Assembly: GCF_020497125.1 (NCBI RefSeq)
Contig: NC_059072.1
Coordinates: 304,500,781-304,564,780 of the forward strand
From: Mauremys mutica
Lineage: Eukaryota > Chordata > Testudines > Geoemydidae
Length of the DNA stretch: 64,000 bases
Direction: 5' to 3'
This document shows, in pieces, positions 10,986-23,429 of the stretch. A program made the position numbers and the translations under genes. A model generated the notes under the pieces. That model saw only the letters and a program-made list of their open reading frames with translations. It did not search any database and was not told the origin of the DNA. Each line of letters starts with the position of its first letter. Positions within the stretch are counted from its first letter, which is position 1.

Positions 10986-13900
10986 ATGGAAATCTTTGAA
11001 AATATTTCACCAGTATCATGTTCTGTGTCAAGTTCCAAGTAATAGATAGAGCACTTATATATTAATAAGTTTGCAGCACACTTCACTGTACAAGTCATTG
11101 GTTTTTTTCATATTGAAATGGTTTCTTGATCACACTCATATTCCCCTAGTGTTATAACGTATGCAGTGAAACAGGCTCACTGGGCCTGATCCTGCAAACC
11201 CGCCATATGAGCCACTCCCATTGAAGGAAAGAGGAGTTTTTGTTATGGGTTCAATCCTGCTGTTCCACCAAATCTGAAACTCCCATTTGCTTCAGTGGGA
11301 CTTCTGCATGTAATGCCTGATGCAAAGCCCAGTGAGGTCAATGGAAAGACTCTTGACGGCAGTGGGCTCTGGATCAGGCCCCTGAAGGGCTCAGCCACTA
11401 TGAGCTCAGAAAGTGAGACACTATTTATTTCTGGGGATAAAGAAAAGAAACACCAAATTGTTTCAAAGCATTGGAACGTACAGACTGCGGCTCCAACCTG
11501 AGAGAAATTGCTCTGATTAACTGCAAGCCCAATCTGCTGAGATGCTGAGCACCCTAAACTTCCACTGCCTTCCATGGGCACTCTACATCCTACTGGATTG
11601 GCACCTGTCTAGGCTCCACTGTACCTCAACTGGCAATAACCTAGGACACTCATTTGCTGCTGCTTGATGTTGTTTTGAGCAGAATGATTTGATGGTCTCC
11701 TGCTACTGTGATACATCAAAGGGGTTAGGGTAGAATTCTCCATTTTGTTAAAATATCTTCCATCCACTTACAGAGTCTGAATATTTCTTTCTACATAGTT
11801 CCTACCTATTCTGAACAGTCACACCAAACCTTAAGATAATCGTTTTTTTAAATAGGTTGTATTGGTGGGGGAGGGGGAGAATCACTTTGCAAGAGATGAG
11901 ATGAGAAATGAGCTAGTCGCTAAACGTTCCCTTTGCAGCCCTGCAATGCCTGCCCTACCTCATCCATACTGCTGGGGGCTCCCAACATGCTCTCAGCATG
12001 CTTTGAAACATACCCTCCAGGAGTGGCTGTACTTCTAGAAATGACCTCTTCTCATCAGTGGGACTCTCCAAGATAGTGTTGTCTGACACTGTAAATAGCA
12101 TTCCTAGCAGCCTGCATTTTGTGAGTGCTACTTTCTGGAATAATGAAAAACAAAATTGTGGTGGCAATAACCAATGGCATTTTAAAGGCATTTAGGTGCC
12201 TACCTCCCTTTGACCCTGAGTTCTGAGGTGAGACCGGTTCTCTCAAAGGATCCCCAAACGCCCTATGCTGGGAAGAGGTTCCCTTTGAGTTCCTGACAAG
12301 GACTTTGGAACAGCCAAAGAAGAATCTGCCTAAAGAATCCATCTGTGGTTTCAGATGGCTCTCTGTTGGACAGGACATTCTGTTCAAGAGAGGTCGGTGA
12401 GGACCTCCAGCAACCAAGATGGGCATTGATAAAACTGCTAATTTGTTATCATAATAAACCAATTAAAGACTCCCAATAGTCTGTTTGCCTCACTAGTTGC
12501 TTAGCTCCTCTCTAGATGAGATCACAATCATTGGGTTTTGGCATAGGCTCAGCTACTGCCACGTTGTCAACGGAAATCTAGAAACTTACTAAGAGAATAT
12601 AGCAAGAGGGTTATTTTTATGGTGTCTATAAATGGTTTTGCTTTATTAAGGCTAATTTAAACTCATGACTAAAATATGTTCACCTTGCAAATGACTAGGG
12701 ACACTTTATATGACAGATGAAATTATTCAAATTCCCTATAGAAGAAATAGACAAACTCAAAGAAAACCTCCCTCTCTCCCTCTTCAGCTTTCTAGTCAGC
12801 AGCACATTTCCCTTTGGTATCAGACAGTTCAGAAAGATTTCCAGGATCTGTGTTTGCACTGTTTCACAAAAGGAAACAGATTTTCATTACACTAACTTTT
12901 CCAATATTTTTTTCCAAATATTTGCCTCTTGAATATTTGATACACAGATGAAGGAGAGGGTGGGCTACTAGAGGGAGAAGCAACAACGTCACAACATTCC
13001 CTGTAGCCACTGATTGCTTGCCTTAGCTCTAAAGTAAACTAAGCAGAAAGACCATATGAAACAGTCTCTTTGCTAGTAATGTGTTCACAACAATCTGTCC
13101 TATTGTGCTAAAACATCATTTCACTCCCTATGGAGAAACAAATGAGTAGCATAAAACACTGGAATAGAAACATATTTTTAACTCACCTTTAGGCTGTGTG
13201 TTGGGTTTACAACACAGACAAGTTGCCCAGCAGCTGAAAAAACCCTCTTAGCCTTGTAATGTTGAAACCTAAGGTGAATAAGATCTAATACAGCCCCAAA
13301 GCACTGGGTGAAGAAAAGCATCACAACTTTTGTTGTTGTTGTTTGGTGAGGAAAGCAACGAAGGAGACTGTCAGTCCTTGAGACTGGGGAAGGAGCGCAG
13401 CCTGTGAGAACTACACTCCTGCACAGCTTAGCATGCCTTCATATTCATCATCAAAATAAGATGGTTAGAATCTTGCAGCAGTGGGTCAGCCAATCAAAAG
13501 GACTGGAATGTTATCCTTGAGGTCCAGAGACAGCCAATAACAAATGCTCCCCCCGCCTACAAAAACTCCCTGATGAATTGAGCCTGGTGGAGAATGCATT
13601 ATTGAACATTACCATACATCAGCACATTGCATTTATCTTGTGATTACAGCCAGCCATACATAATGCTGTGGAGATATGCAGACAAAATTGATTGTTTAAT
13701 GTCTCCATTTATTAATTGACTTAATTTAACACAAGAGCTCTCTAATACCAAGGCTAAATGTAAAACATTAAAAAAAACCACCAGTAAAACTGTGAGAAAG
13801 TAGCCAAATGGATTAAATATACTCTGTGTTTTACTTATAAAAGCAGTTCAGGAGAAAAATCAAATATTAGGAGAGTATTATAATTTCTTCTAGGGATTAA

Positions 13901-14058
13901 ACAGAAGCAGATCTGTATATATAAATAAATGTGTGTGTTTGTGTTTGCAAGCTGTAATTAGGATTTATGGCACTCTGACTTTTTCTGAATCTTATTCTCA
14001 ACTACTTTTCAGGAAAGAAATTCCAAGTGCCCTAAAACATCTTTCTTAAAAATATAAG
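10986..14058. other. no recognisable feature
   Basis: Long repeat-poor stretch. 'GGCCTGATCCTGCAAACC' near 11184 and similar phrases to 11390 are weak MITE-like remnants. No exon-like frame, and no RNA gene recognised. Confidence 0.4.
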
Positions 14059-14144
14059 ACCAGCTCTTCAGCTGGCGTAAATTGACATAGTTCCATTAAA
14101 GTCAGTGGAGCTATTCTGATTTACACTAGCTGAGGATCAGGTCC
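14059..14144. repeat. short palindromic MITE
   Basis: 86 bp: GACCAGCTCTTCAGCTGGCG at the left and GCTGAGGATCAGGTCC at the right are inverted-complementary, with GTAAATTG and GATTTACAC inside. Diverged member of a widespread 'GGGCCTGATTCT' amniote family. Confidence 0.6.
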
Positions 14145-15752
14145 ATGGTATCCAAAAAGTAGTAATTACTGGATGCTGGAACTAGGAGAGCACAAAAAGG
14201 CACAGAGCATGCTTCTAAAAATAATGAAATACATGATGCATGAATGCACCCACACAGAGAAACGAACACTGAAGGAAAAGTGGCTTGTAAATCAATGGAA
14301 TAATTACAGATGCAGAAGGCTTTTACTTGTCATTCATTTGCATAGTGGTGGGCAGCAAATTGCTAATTAACCACTAGATTGTCCTAGACGTTAAAAATGG
14401 GATTAAGATCATGCATGCAAAATAATATGCTTTGCTATATTATTACCAATATGGCTCTGCTTCGATGGGTAAGGGACATTGACCTAAACCATCAGGACTT
14501 GTTAAACTTGAGTCCCATGACAGGGCTTTGCAGGGGTGGAAGTTCCATAGCAAATGTGTGGCTCAAAATGCTGATTCATTTTGTGGGACAATTCTGTGTG
14601 ATCTGTTGCTCTGCTTGTTAATAAATCAAAGAAGGCTAATTTAATTAGCTCTCTGCCTGTACTTCCTATCAGGGTGCTATTTAGGATTGCTGGCTAAGTA
14701 CTCAGATGGCTTATTTAGCCTTTGTAATCCTTTTCCCTTCAGAGCATAACAGATAAAAGTAGCTCTTTGTTGTTGTTTTTTTAAACACAAGACCAGCTTG
14801 GATCAGAATTCTGCTCATGACAGACAAGCCCACATACCGAGCCAGCTCCAATCTGTGACTGAATTGTCACAACTGCTAGTTCCTAAATCAATACTGTCTC
14901 TGCCAGACTGCAGAGGATCGTTGCAAAAACCTTGAATAGATAAATGTGTGGGATATCGTGAAATTCTGGTACAGTAGGTTATGCAAAGAGAAAAAAATGG
15001 GGAACAAAAAGTTTGCTTGAGAATTAGAACAAAAGATATTCCTTGCAGTTCTGAGAATATGTATGGAGAATATTTTTCAAGTAAGCTTGAAGAAGAACTG
15101 AGCAAACATTATAATGAATTTATTTGATTAAATTTAGCCTTTTTCTCTTCATGAATTATCTACAGACTATCCATTTTTTAAATTTATTTGTTATTTGAAA
15201 TTGTTCACTCACTTTATATGAACATATTTCAACCTAGGAGTTGTCAAAGCACATATTTTGCAAATAATGTTTTCTATTAATGAATGTTGTGCATTACTTA
15301 TGATGTGTGATTTATCACTTAAGTCACATGGAATTATTTCTGTTTCTGTGATTGAATGGCTGAAATGTTTATAAACAGTAAGGACCAGATTTTTAAATGT
15401 ATTTAGGTGCCTAAAGTTGCAGATAGGTGCATAGTGTGATTTTCAAAAGTGCCTTGGTGACTAACTCTGGCTCTAAATGGACTATCAAAGATACTATATT
15501 TCAAGAGGGCAATATACTGACATTTTCATGAGTCTTTCACATTCCACAAGTAATCTTCCAATAACTATTCATTGCTATGATCTGTTTGCAGAAAATGACT
15601 TGCAAGAGTGTGAATACAACTGAATGTATCTTGTGGTTATTATTTGTGTTCATGTTCATCAATAGTCTTTTGCAGAATTGGACCTAGCTATAAATTATAA
15701 GGCATAAGTACTTTATAATTTCCATACCCTTTATTTCTATTTTAAGTATATA
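14145..15752. other. no recognisable feature
   Basis: AT-rich unique DNA without supported elements. Confidence 0.4.
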
Positions 15753-15847
15753 GGGCCTAATTCTTCTCTCACTGACATGAGTTTTACCGTGGTGAATTGA
15801 ATGCAAGGGAGTTACACACCAGTGTGAGTGAAAGGAGAATCCAGCCC
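15753..15847. repeat. short palindromic MITE
   Basis: Starts GGGCCTAATTCTTCTCTCAC and ends GTGAAAGGAGAATCCAGCCC, which are inverted complements with a few changes. Same family as 14059-14144. Confidence 0.65.
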
Positions 15848-16919
15848 AGACACTGGATTTACTTGATCAATACAATTTAATTATGAATCCCTCGTTTCTA
15901 TAGCTCACTACTACTAAATCCAAAGGTAATTTAATTCCACATCATCTGACCATGGGCTAGATCCTCAGTAGAATTTGGATCTGGTAAATGAGCACAGCTC
16001 CAGTGACATCAGTGCAGTAAGGGTGTGTTTATCATTGCAAAATACTTCACATGATGCTGTTACTGCATGGTCCTAATGTGATTATAGGATCAACCGTACA
16101 AAAAGAGCACAGCAGATCTGTAATGTAACGGTTAAAATGTTTCTGGTGTGTTCACTGGACCTTTATTTCCTCCTCCCCCCATGATTTGCTCCTTCTAAAA
16201 TTCACATGCAAGCTGAAAACAGTTGTTAATTTGTCAACATTCCCTACTCATTATCTGAAGAAGAAAACAAGTGGCTACACTGTAGAACTCGACAGGGATG
16301 GTTCAGATGCTGCAGCTGCAGGGGTCCCCCAAGTCTCGAAGTCTGATGGCATCAGAGACAGATGGAAATGCTATTGTGAGGTTTTGCTGCTCGTGTTCCA
16401 GTGTTGAGTAGTGTAGGGTACATGCTGACCGAGAGCTCTGTGGAGAGTTTGAGCCTCCTGGGGAGTTAGGAGACCTGTTTCTCCACTGCTGTAGTCCACT
16501 GTGTAAGTCACTTACAGTTGTGCACAGTGAATGCAGGTGGTGCCAAATGCTATCACTGTGCACGTTTAACTGTGCAAGGTGCAAGGCAGAGGTGAGTCAA
16601 GCCCAAGACTTGTTTCCCCAGGGAATTCCACGCCATCCCCAATTTGTATGGGTAGAAGTTTCAGGATATTTGTGAGGTCACACTCTGAATGTTGGACCTT
16701 CCAGCCAGGAACCACAGTCATATGACTTCCTAGAGTAGCTTGTATCAGCATGATACCTAAGTTCCTAAAGAGACTATTGCTGTGTTAATATTTTTAAACT
16801 CTCCCACAGGTACCACATTTTTGCAGAGGCAAAGTGTCCGTATAAATTATGCATAACCAAGGCAAAGGACAGAATGCGTGAGAAGTCAGAGCTTTTACCA
16901 GCCATGAGGCTGCAAGGAG
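15848..16919. other. no recognisable feature
   Basis: Unique DNA. 'TGGGCTAGATCCTCAGTAGA' near 15953 is a possible further MITE arm. Confidence 0.4.
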
Positions 16920-17212
16920 GCTAGGACCAGGGGTGAGCTGGAGCCAGTTCGCACCGGTTCGCGCGAACCCGTTGTTAAATTTAGAAGCGGTTTTAGAACC
17001 GCTTGTTAACTAGCTTCCCTGCGAGGGAAGCTTTGATGGGCTCTGCCTGGGAAGCCTGTAATTCCTCCTCCCGGCCGCCGGGGGCGCTGCGCTGTGCTGT
17101 GCTGCGAGAGCCATGTGAGCTGCCTCCTGGCCCTGTTGCTGCTCCTGCTCTTTGGACCTCTGGCCCTGGGGCTCCGGCTGCGTCCTGCTGCTCCCACCGT
17201 GTGAGTATCTGC

Positions 17213-17905
17213 GCCCCTCCCCCGCCTTGCCTGCCCCCAGCCACCCCCTGCCCCCAGCCCCAGCCCCAGCCACCCCCTGCCCCCAGCCCCTGCCCTCAGC
17301 CCCAGCCCCAGCCACCCCCTGCCCCCAGCCACCCACAGCCAGCCCCTGCCCCCAGCCAGCCCCTGCCCCCAGCCAGGCCCTGCCCCCAGCCACCCACAGC
17401 CAGCCCCTGCCCACAGCCAGCCCCTGCCCACAGCCGCCCCCTGCCCCCAGCCAGCCCCTGCCCCAGCCCCTGCCCACAGCCGCCCCCCGTGTAAGTATCT
17501 GTGCCCCTCCCCCGCCTTCCCTGCCACAGCCACCCCCCTGCCCAGCCAGCCCCTGCCCCACCCCCAGCCAGCCCCTGCCCACAGCCAGCCCCTGCCCGCA
17601 GCCAGCCCCTGCCCCCAGCCACCCCCAGCCAGCCCCTGCCCGCAGCCAGCCCCTGCCCCCAGCCAGCCCCTGCCCCCAGCCACCCCTGCCCCACCCCCTG
17701 CCCACAGCCGCCCTCTGCCCGCAGCCAGCCCCTGCCCCCAGCCAGCCCCTGCCCCCAGCCACCCTCTGCCCGCAGCCAGCCTCTGCCTGCAGCCCCTGCC
17801 ACAGCCACCCCCTGCCTGCAGCCAGCCTCTGCCCACAGCCGCCCGCAGCCCGCCCATCTGCATCACCTGCCCACAGCCAGCCCGTGTCACTCCCTGCCTC
17901 CAGCT
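17213..17905. repeat. GC-rich minisatellite (CCCCTGCCCCCAGCCAG-type)
   Basis: About 0.7 kb of imperfect repeats of CCAGCC(A)CCCCTGCCC with A/G interruptions. A larger unit is also repeated: GTGTGAGTATCTGCGCCCCT at 17198 and GTGTAAGTATCTGTGCCCCT at 17488, some 290 bp apart. The long minus-strand Gly/Ala/Trp-rich frames here follow from the repeat and are not genes. Confidence 0.95.
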
Positions 17906-18043
17906 AGCCCTGCCCCATGCCCCTATCTGCAGCCAGCCCCACATCCACTGGTGCCCTGCAGTTCCCAGGGCAGTAACCCTGCACACGTGCTTTAATGAGG
18001 GGGGGGGGCAGGGAGCAGCTGGGACCCACACATGTGCACACCC

Positions 18044-18152
18044 TAGAGTGACCAGACAGCAAATGTGAAAAATCGGGACGGGGGTGAGGGGTAATAGGAG
18101 CCTATATAAGAAAAAGACCCAAAAATTGAGACTGTCCCTGATCACCACCCAC
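18044..18152. mobile_element. hAT fragment nested in the 16928-18425 element
   Basis: Begins TAGAGTGACCAGACAGC, contains 'GGAGCCTATATAAGAAAAAG' and ends near 'GACTGTCCCTGATCACCA'. It shares its start with the elements at 49585 and 54595 (TAGGRTGACCAGA). I could not fix its target duplication. Confidence 0.6.
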
Positions 18153-18338
18153 ACATGTGAAACGGAGCTCATTTCTAGTTCAGCCCCATCTTTTTAAAAA
18201 AGAACTTTAGGTAGGGTTAAAATACATCTGTATTTTCCTGGACATGTCAGGCTTTTCAGTTCTTAATCACCTCCTGGGAAAATATGGACGTATGGTAACC
18301 CTATTGGTACAAAAAATACATGCTGTCGCACATCCCTT

Positions 18339-18402
18339 AAATCAGAACTTTTTATAGGGAACCCGTTGTTAAATCAGAACTTTTTATAGGGAACCCGTTG
18401 TT
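18339..18402. repeat. exact 32-bp tandem duplication
   Basis: Two identical adjacent units (18339-18370, 18371-18402), each ending GGGAACCCGTTGTT, just inside the right end of the hAT element. Identity implies a recent duplication. Confidence 0.97.
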
Positions 18403-18431
18403 AAGATTTTGGCAGCTCATCACTGGCTAGG

Positions 18432-18483
18432 ACCCTGGAGCTATCTAGTTACTACTAACCCTGGAGCTATCTAGTTACTACTA
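18432..18483. repeat. exact 26-bp tandem duplication
   Basis: Units 18432-18457 and 18458-18483 are identical (start ACCCTGGAGCTATCTAG). The duplication begins inside the last bases of the right target duplication of the hAT element. Confidence 0.95.
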
Positions 18484-19942
18484 ACACACTCATTACTGTG
18501 GTGGCTAAGCTCTTGAGGCTAGATATCCATTTTGCCTGCTTTGTTTTTAGCGGGAGTTGCTGTGGTGAAATTGAGATGCTAGTTAGGAACTGCAGGTATC
18601 TAGGCATGAGGAAAAAAGATTTCAAAATGCTAAATTGAAAGGTTTCAGTTTGATTTTTTTTTTTTTACTAGACACTTTTTGGGCCGACCTTTTAAAATTC
18701 TGCCTTCTCTTCCTCCTTTCCACATCCTTACTCTCTCTGGGTCACTTCTCACAAGTGACAGGCTCTCAGTATATTGGTCCAAATTCTGTTCTCACTTACA
18801 CCTGTGTAAATCTGCATTAATTCCATTGAAATCAAATCAACTACTCTAGATTTATTCCTGTATAACTTTTATTGGAATCTGTTCCATTATGCTCCAGTGG
18901 AAGGAAAGTAAATATTTTTCAGACAGCATTTGTGAGAGCCTGAATCCTGAGGAAGGATGAGGCAAACACTGCCTGCAGGATGCAGTGCTTTATGAGTATC
19001 TACTCAGGCAGGTTATTAGCCTGTTTGCATGACCCTATTACTGACTCCCTGTAAGTCTTCAGGCAAGGCTGCTTGACTTAGGACATCCCCGTATGCATAT
19101 GGCCCAGGTACTATAGATTTATAGTACCTTGGAACACACAGGTCAAGCAGCTATGCTGCTGCCCTCTTGCAGGTACAGCCTGGATTAGAGTATACTACCT
19201 TCTGCTTTGGGGAATGACCCCTTATACATAGTCTATACTGATCTTTATAGCTACTAATTTGTTCTCGAACCTGATACTAGTTCTAATGCATTGCAACATC
19301 ACTACCTGAGCCAAGCTGCACATCCATTTTCTGCCTGGCAAGAGACTTCATGTGTCCATTCACCAGGTCATTTGGAAAATACCTGCTACAGGAATGGTCA
19401 CCTTTCAAGCAGTACAGCCTGCAAAAAGTAGCAATAAACTAGAAAGGAAGGAGATGGCAGGTTTCAAATGCCTAAACCTGGCAGGTTTTACTCAGCCCTA
19501 GCTCTTTCCAAGGATGGATTTCAGTCCTGTGCCTTTGGAATGCAACCTTAAAAATTGTAGTCCTGTCTGCTGTACTTGGGGTTTAAAAATTTCCTGGAAG
19601 TTTTTATGAGTAGGCGGGTTTGTAACTATAACCTTAGTCAAAAATCTCCCTCTCCTCATTTCTGGTGCACCAGACTGTGCACTTGGAACCTGATTGTGTT
19701 CTCACTTATGATGGGGAAAAGCATCCACGAGGCCTGATCTTTCCGTTCACTCTCAGCAGTAAATCAGAAGTAATGCCACTGAAGTCAACAAAGTGTAAAA
19801 GTAGCATAAGGGAGAGGAGAATCAGGCCCATAGATATAAAATCCAGATGGACTATTATGGCCATATATTCTGATCTCCTGTATAACATCGTAATTTATTA
19901 GCACTCAGTAATTACTGCATCAATCCCAATAATTTATGGCTG
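18484..19942. other. mostly featureless; MITE-like remnants
   Basis: 'CAAATTCTGTTCTCACTTAC' at about 18779 and 'GAGGAGAATCAGGCCC' at about 19815 are arms of the palindromic MITE family. Nothing else supported. Confidence 0.4.
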
Positions 19943-19950
19943 AATTAGAG

Positions 19951-20356
19951 CAGTGGCTCTCAACCTTTCCAGACGACTATACTCCTTGCAGGAGTCTGAT
20001 TTCTCTTGTGTACCCCCAAGTTTCACCTCACTTAAAAACAACTTGCTTATAAAATCAGACATAAAAATACAAAAGTGCCACAGCCCAGTATTACTGAAAA
20101 TTGCTGACTTTTTCATTTTTACCACATAATTATAAAATACATCAACTGGAATATGAATAGTGTACTTACATTTCAGTGTCTAGTGTATACAGCACTATAA
20201 ACAAGTCATTGTCTTATGAAATGTAGTTTATACTGACTTTGCTAGTGCTTTTTATGTAGCCTATTGTAAAACTAGGCACTACCTAGGTAAATTGATGTCC
20301 CTGAAAGACCTCTGTGTACCTCTAGGGGTACACATACCACTCGTAGAGAACCACTG
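19951..20356. mobile_element. non-autonomous hAT element
   Basis: 406 bp with ends CAGTGGCTCTCAACCTTTCC and TAGAGAACCACTG. Perfect 8-bp target duplication AATTAGAG (19943-19950, 20357-20364). AT-rich interior without transposase. Confidence 0.92.
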
Positions 20357-20364
20357 AATTAGAG

Positions 20365-21174
20365 CATATATTTTTAGAAAATCTTGGCTTAAAGACTTTT
20401 TTTGGGGGGGAGGGGGAGAATATTTGGCAAAGAACGTTACCATATTCTTTACAACAGCTGGGATAGCAGTATTACTGGCTTTGGCCATTGATCAGACAGC
20501 CTCCAAAGATAAAGAATACAAGAAAAGACCATTTTTACTTGAGCAATAACAAATGCAGGAATCAGTTCATGAGGACTGGCCCTCTGGGAGGACTTTTTAG
20601 TCTGAGGCACAGTGTCTGAGGCAGTTTGGTTATCTGTCTAAAGAAAATGTCCTGAGGTGTGGCAATTACTACTATGAGAAGAAAACAAAGAAAAAAGTAT
20701 TGCATAGAGATATTTTTAATGAACGATCGTTTCAGTTGAATGTTTTCTCCCAGGCTGCCTCTCGTGTCTGTAGAAAGCGCCCTGTAAACATCTGCAAAAC
20801 TAGCTCATTCTTCTCTGTTGTGGGGGGTAGAAACCGCACACTGGGCAACCAGGGATTAAGGAACAGCTCTGGGCTCAGCCAGCCCTGCCTCGCCACCACC
20901 TGTAGGAAATGCACCAACTGGAGGAGGAGTTACAAGTCAGGGTAGTGGCTCACTTGCTGGCAGACCAGGGAAGAGAGCAGACCTGCATCCTGCAGCTCCA
21001 GCCAAGAAGAGCTGAAGGAAAGTTAGAATATTTCCCTAAAACAACTGCACAAAGGTCCCTCCCTGGGGGAAGGGAGGACCTGCCACAGAGATAGCCTGAG
21101 GGGGAAGCTTATATGAACTTCGAGTTTTGTTAAATCCTCTTTGTTTTGTTTTGACTACCCCAGCAGGGGAAAGT
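20365..21174. other. unclassified, possibly an older repeat interrupted by the next element
   Basis: From about 20750 the sequence ('GGAAGCTTATATGAACTTCG' and neighbours) looks like interspersed repeat material that continues after 21470, but I cannot name it. Confidence 0.35.
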
Positions 21175-21182
21175 CTTAACAC

Positions 21183-21462
21183 CACAGGCGCTGATTCCAT
21201 GGGTGCTCCAGGCCTGGAGCACCCATGGAAAAAATAGTGGGTGGTCAGCCCCCACCAGCCACCCGCCAATCAGTTGCTCGGTGAGCCCTGCCAATCACCT
21301 TTTTAGCAGCCTGCTGGAGGAGCTGCAGGGAGGGAGTGGAGCGGGGTTGGGAAGAGGTGGAGCGAGGGTGGGGCCTCGGAGAAAGGTGTGGAGTGAGGGT
21401 ATAGCCTCGGGGCAGAGAGGGGGTGAAGCACCCACCCGAAAAGAAGAAAGTTGGCGCCTGTG
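21183..21462. mobile_element. non-autonomous hAT element
   Basis: 280 bp with ends CACAGGCGCTGA and TTGGCGCCTGTG (inverted complements CACAGGCGC). Probable 8-bp target duplication with two changes (CTTAACAC 21175-21182, GTTAGCAC 21463-21470). Contains the inverted pair GGGTGCTCCAGGCCTGGAGCACCC split over 21199-21222. Confidence 0.78.
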
Positions 21463-21470
21463 GTTAGCAC

Positions 21471-21989
21471 TGACCTGGTAAGGGGACAGGGCCATGCCAC
21501 AGCAGGGGGCAGTTGCTGCCCCGAGAGAAAGGGAGCTACCACACTACACGCAGCCACCAGGAGGTGCCTTGTGGTGAGTGGACACCCTTCATGCTGCCTT
21601 AACCCAGATGGTAACTTTGGGACAATTGCAGGGAGGTGGCAGGAAGTGGCCCAGGGAGGACAGCCTTAAGCGCCCCTGGTTGTCAGATCACTGATAGCCC
21701 TCAACGGGCCCTGGATTGGAGCCCAGTAGAGTGAGAGGGCTCAGGCTCCCCAACCAACAATCTGCCCACCATTCACGGAGCCAAAGCCCCTGACCACTAG
21801 GCAATGCTCCCCTACCAACCATCCCCCCTACCAACCACCTACTCCTTCAAAACCCTCCTTAGAACTTTCCTTTGCTGTGACACGTACACAAACATTGACA
21901 ACGGATAGGCTGCCAGTGTGCTAAGACCACAGCCTCCCATGCTGACCATACTGTACAGTTGTTTCCTTGTACTCCTCAGTCGGTCTATC
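21471..21989. other. unclassified sequence
   Basis: Likely right half of the older sequence split by the hAT at 21183-21462. No coding or named repeat signal. Confidence 0.35.
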
Positions 21990-22140
21990 TATATCCGTTG
22001 TGTCTTGTCTTGCACTTAGATTGTGAGCTCTTTGGGGTGAGGTTGATGGTTTTGGTCTGTATTTGGACAGCATTTAGCACAATGGGGTCCTGGTCCATGC
22101 CTGGGGTCCTAGGTACTATGATCATACAAATAATAAAGAA
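21990..22140 (+). repeat. ancient amniote repeat tail
   Basis: 'GATTGTGAGCTCTTTGGGG', 'TTTAGCACAATGGGGTCCTG' and 'ATACAAATAATAAAGAAT' form the 3' part of the repeat also seen at 10875-10985 and 49215-49350. This is the best preserved of the copies. Confidence 0.6.
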
Positions 22141-23421
22141 TGCCTCCTCCCCTGATTGGCTATGTAAGTCTGCTTAGTCACCTTTATTGTAGGCAGTTTG
22201 TACCACTGCAGGCTTTCAACACCGTCCTCTAAACCCTTCAGGGATAAGGGCCCTCTTATCAACTTGTAACTAACCCCTCCTTACGTACCATCCATTAACT
22301 TGGCCCACGGCTCTCTCCTCAGGCACATGGTGGAAGGCAAAGGGGCTGCCTGCGCAACTTACTCAGTACAGATCTGCTGAGCAGGGCTTTTCTTGTTAAC
22401 CTTCATTCAGCAGAAACTTACATCTCCCTCCGGCACAGAACGACATTAATGCTATAAGGGATTAAAAAAGACACCTCTCCAATGTGATTATTATTAGTAA
22501 GGAGTATTCTAGCCACTGGGTCAAGAGGGGAATTCTGCATTTCTCCTTGAGGGATGTCTGGTGCCCAGGGAAAGAGGTTGCCTCCATCTTCTTAATTTGT
22601 TCTCATCAAACTGCTACATTTTTTATGACCTTCTGCTGGTTTATTAACAGGACAGTTTATGGCAATATCTCATGCCCCTTCTATCTGTGAATGTTACACC
22701 AGAGAGAGCGAGTCTCCTTTAATGCACAGGAGCAACACGACAGCTTGATAAAGACACATCACACTTTCATGCTGTTATTAGGTAAAGTAACCGCCATGAT
22801 TTCCTCTTTGTGGTAACTGCCCGGTTAAATTGTCAGTGTAATATAGTGCCCACATGCGAGTCATGCTGCATTGGGCTACATCAGCTCAGAAAGCTAATGT
22901 AACCTAATAGCACAATCACCTTATGTCAGAGGAAAAGAAAGTGCCCAGAAACAGGTTGTTTCTGCATGAGCTGTAGCTCGCGCAACGAGGCGTCCCTCTA
23001 ATTTTTAACAGGCTTTAGGGGCTGAGTTATTTCAATTGACAGCATGCCTCACTTTGAAAGGCTGCCTCTCCTTTTGTTCATGCTCTGGCATTTGGTACTG
23101 AGTGCTATACTTAACCTGAGTAAACAGCAGCCAGCATCACAGATTGGAGACAGCACTGGTGTCACCATATAATTTTGTTACTGTGCTCTTATCCCCAGAG
23201 CTGACTTGCAGTCAGAATGTTGGTTCTCTCACTGAGCAAGCATTGAGAGCATCTCAAATTGACTGTAGGCTTTTTGTCACCAAGTTTACGCAGGGAGCGG
23301 GGGAACCATAACCCCTTGAGGGTCAGTGCATGATGGTCAGAAGCAAGAGAGTCCTAGAAAGGGAAAATGTTCTGCTATGACAGCAAAGCATAAGCAGCTT
23401 CAGAAAGCACAAGCAATCAGC
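22141..23421. other. repeat-free unique DNA
   Basis: No repeat is visible from about 22480 to 23400, and the sequence has balanced composition without low complexity. A conserved noncoding element is possible, but the window alone cannot show it. Confidence 0.35.
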
Positions 23422-23429
23422 ACTATTCC

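Larger units (their letters stand above)
16928..18425. mobile_element. hAT element carrying a GC-rich minisatellite
   Basis: Ends CAGGGGTGAGCTG and CAGCTCATCACTG are inverted complements at 11 of 13 positions, and a perfect 8-bp target duplication GCTAGGAC flanks the block (16920-16927, 18426-18433). The left part has 'AACCCGTTGTTAA' and 'GCGGTTTTAGAACCGCTTGT' hairpins, and AACCCGTTGTTAA recurs near the right end. The middle is taken up by a minisatellite and a fragment of another hAT. No transposase. The 1.5-kb length is mostly due to the minisatellite. Confidence 0.9.

Noticed and set aside
17006..18172. Minus-strand frame of 388 codons rich in Gly, Ala and Trp, and proline-rich plus-strand frames
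   Set aside because: They are translations of a GC-rich minisatellite without stop codons; no domain and no start context.
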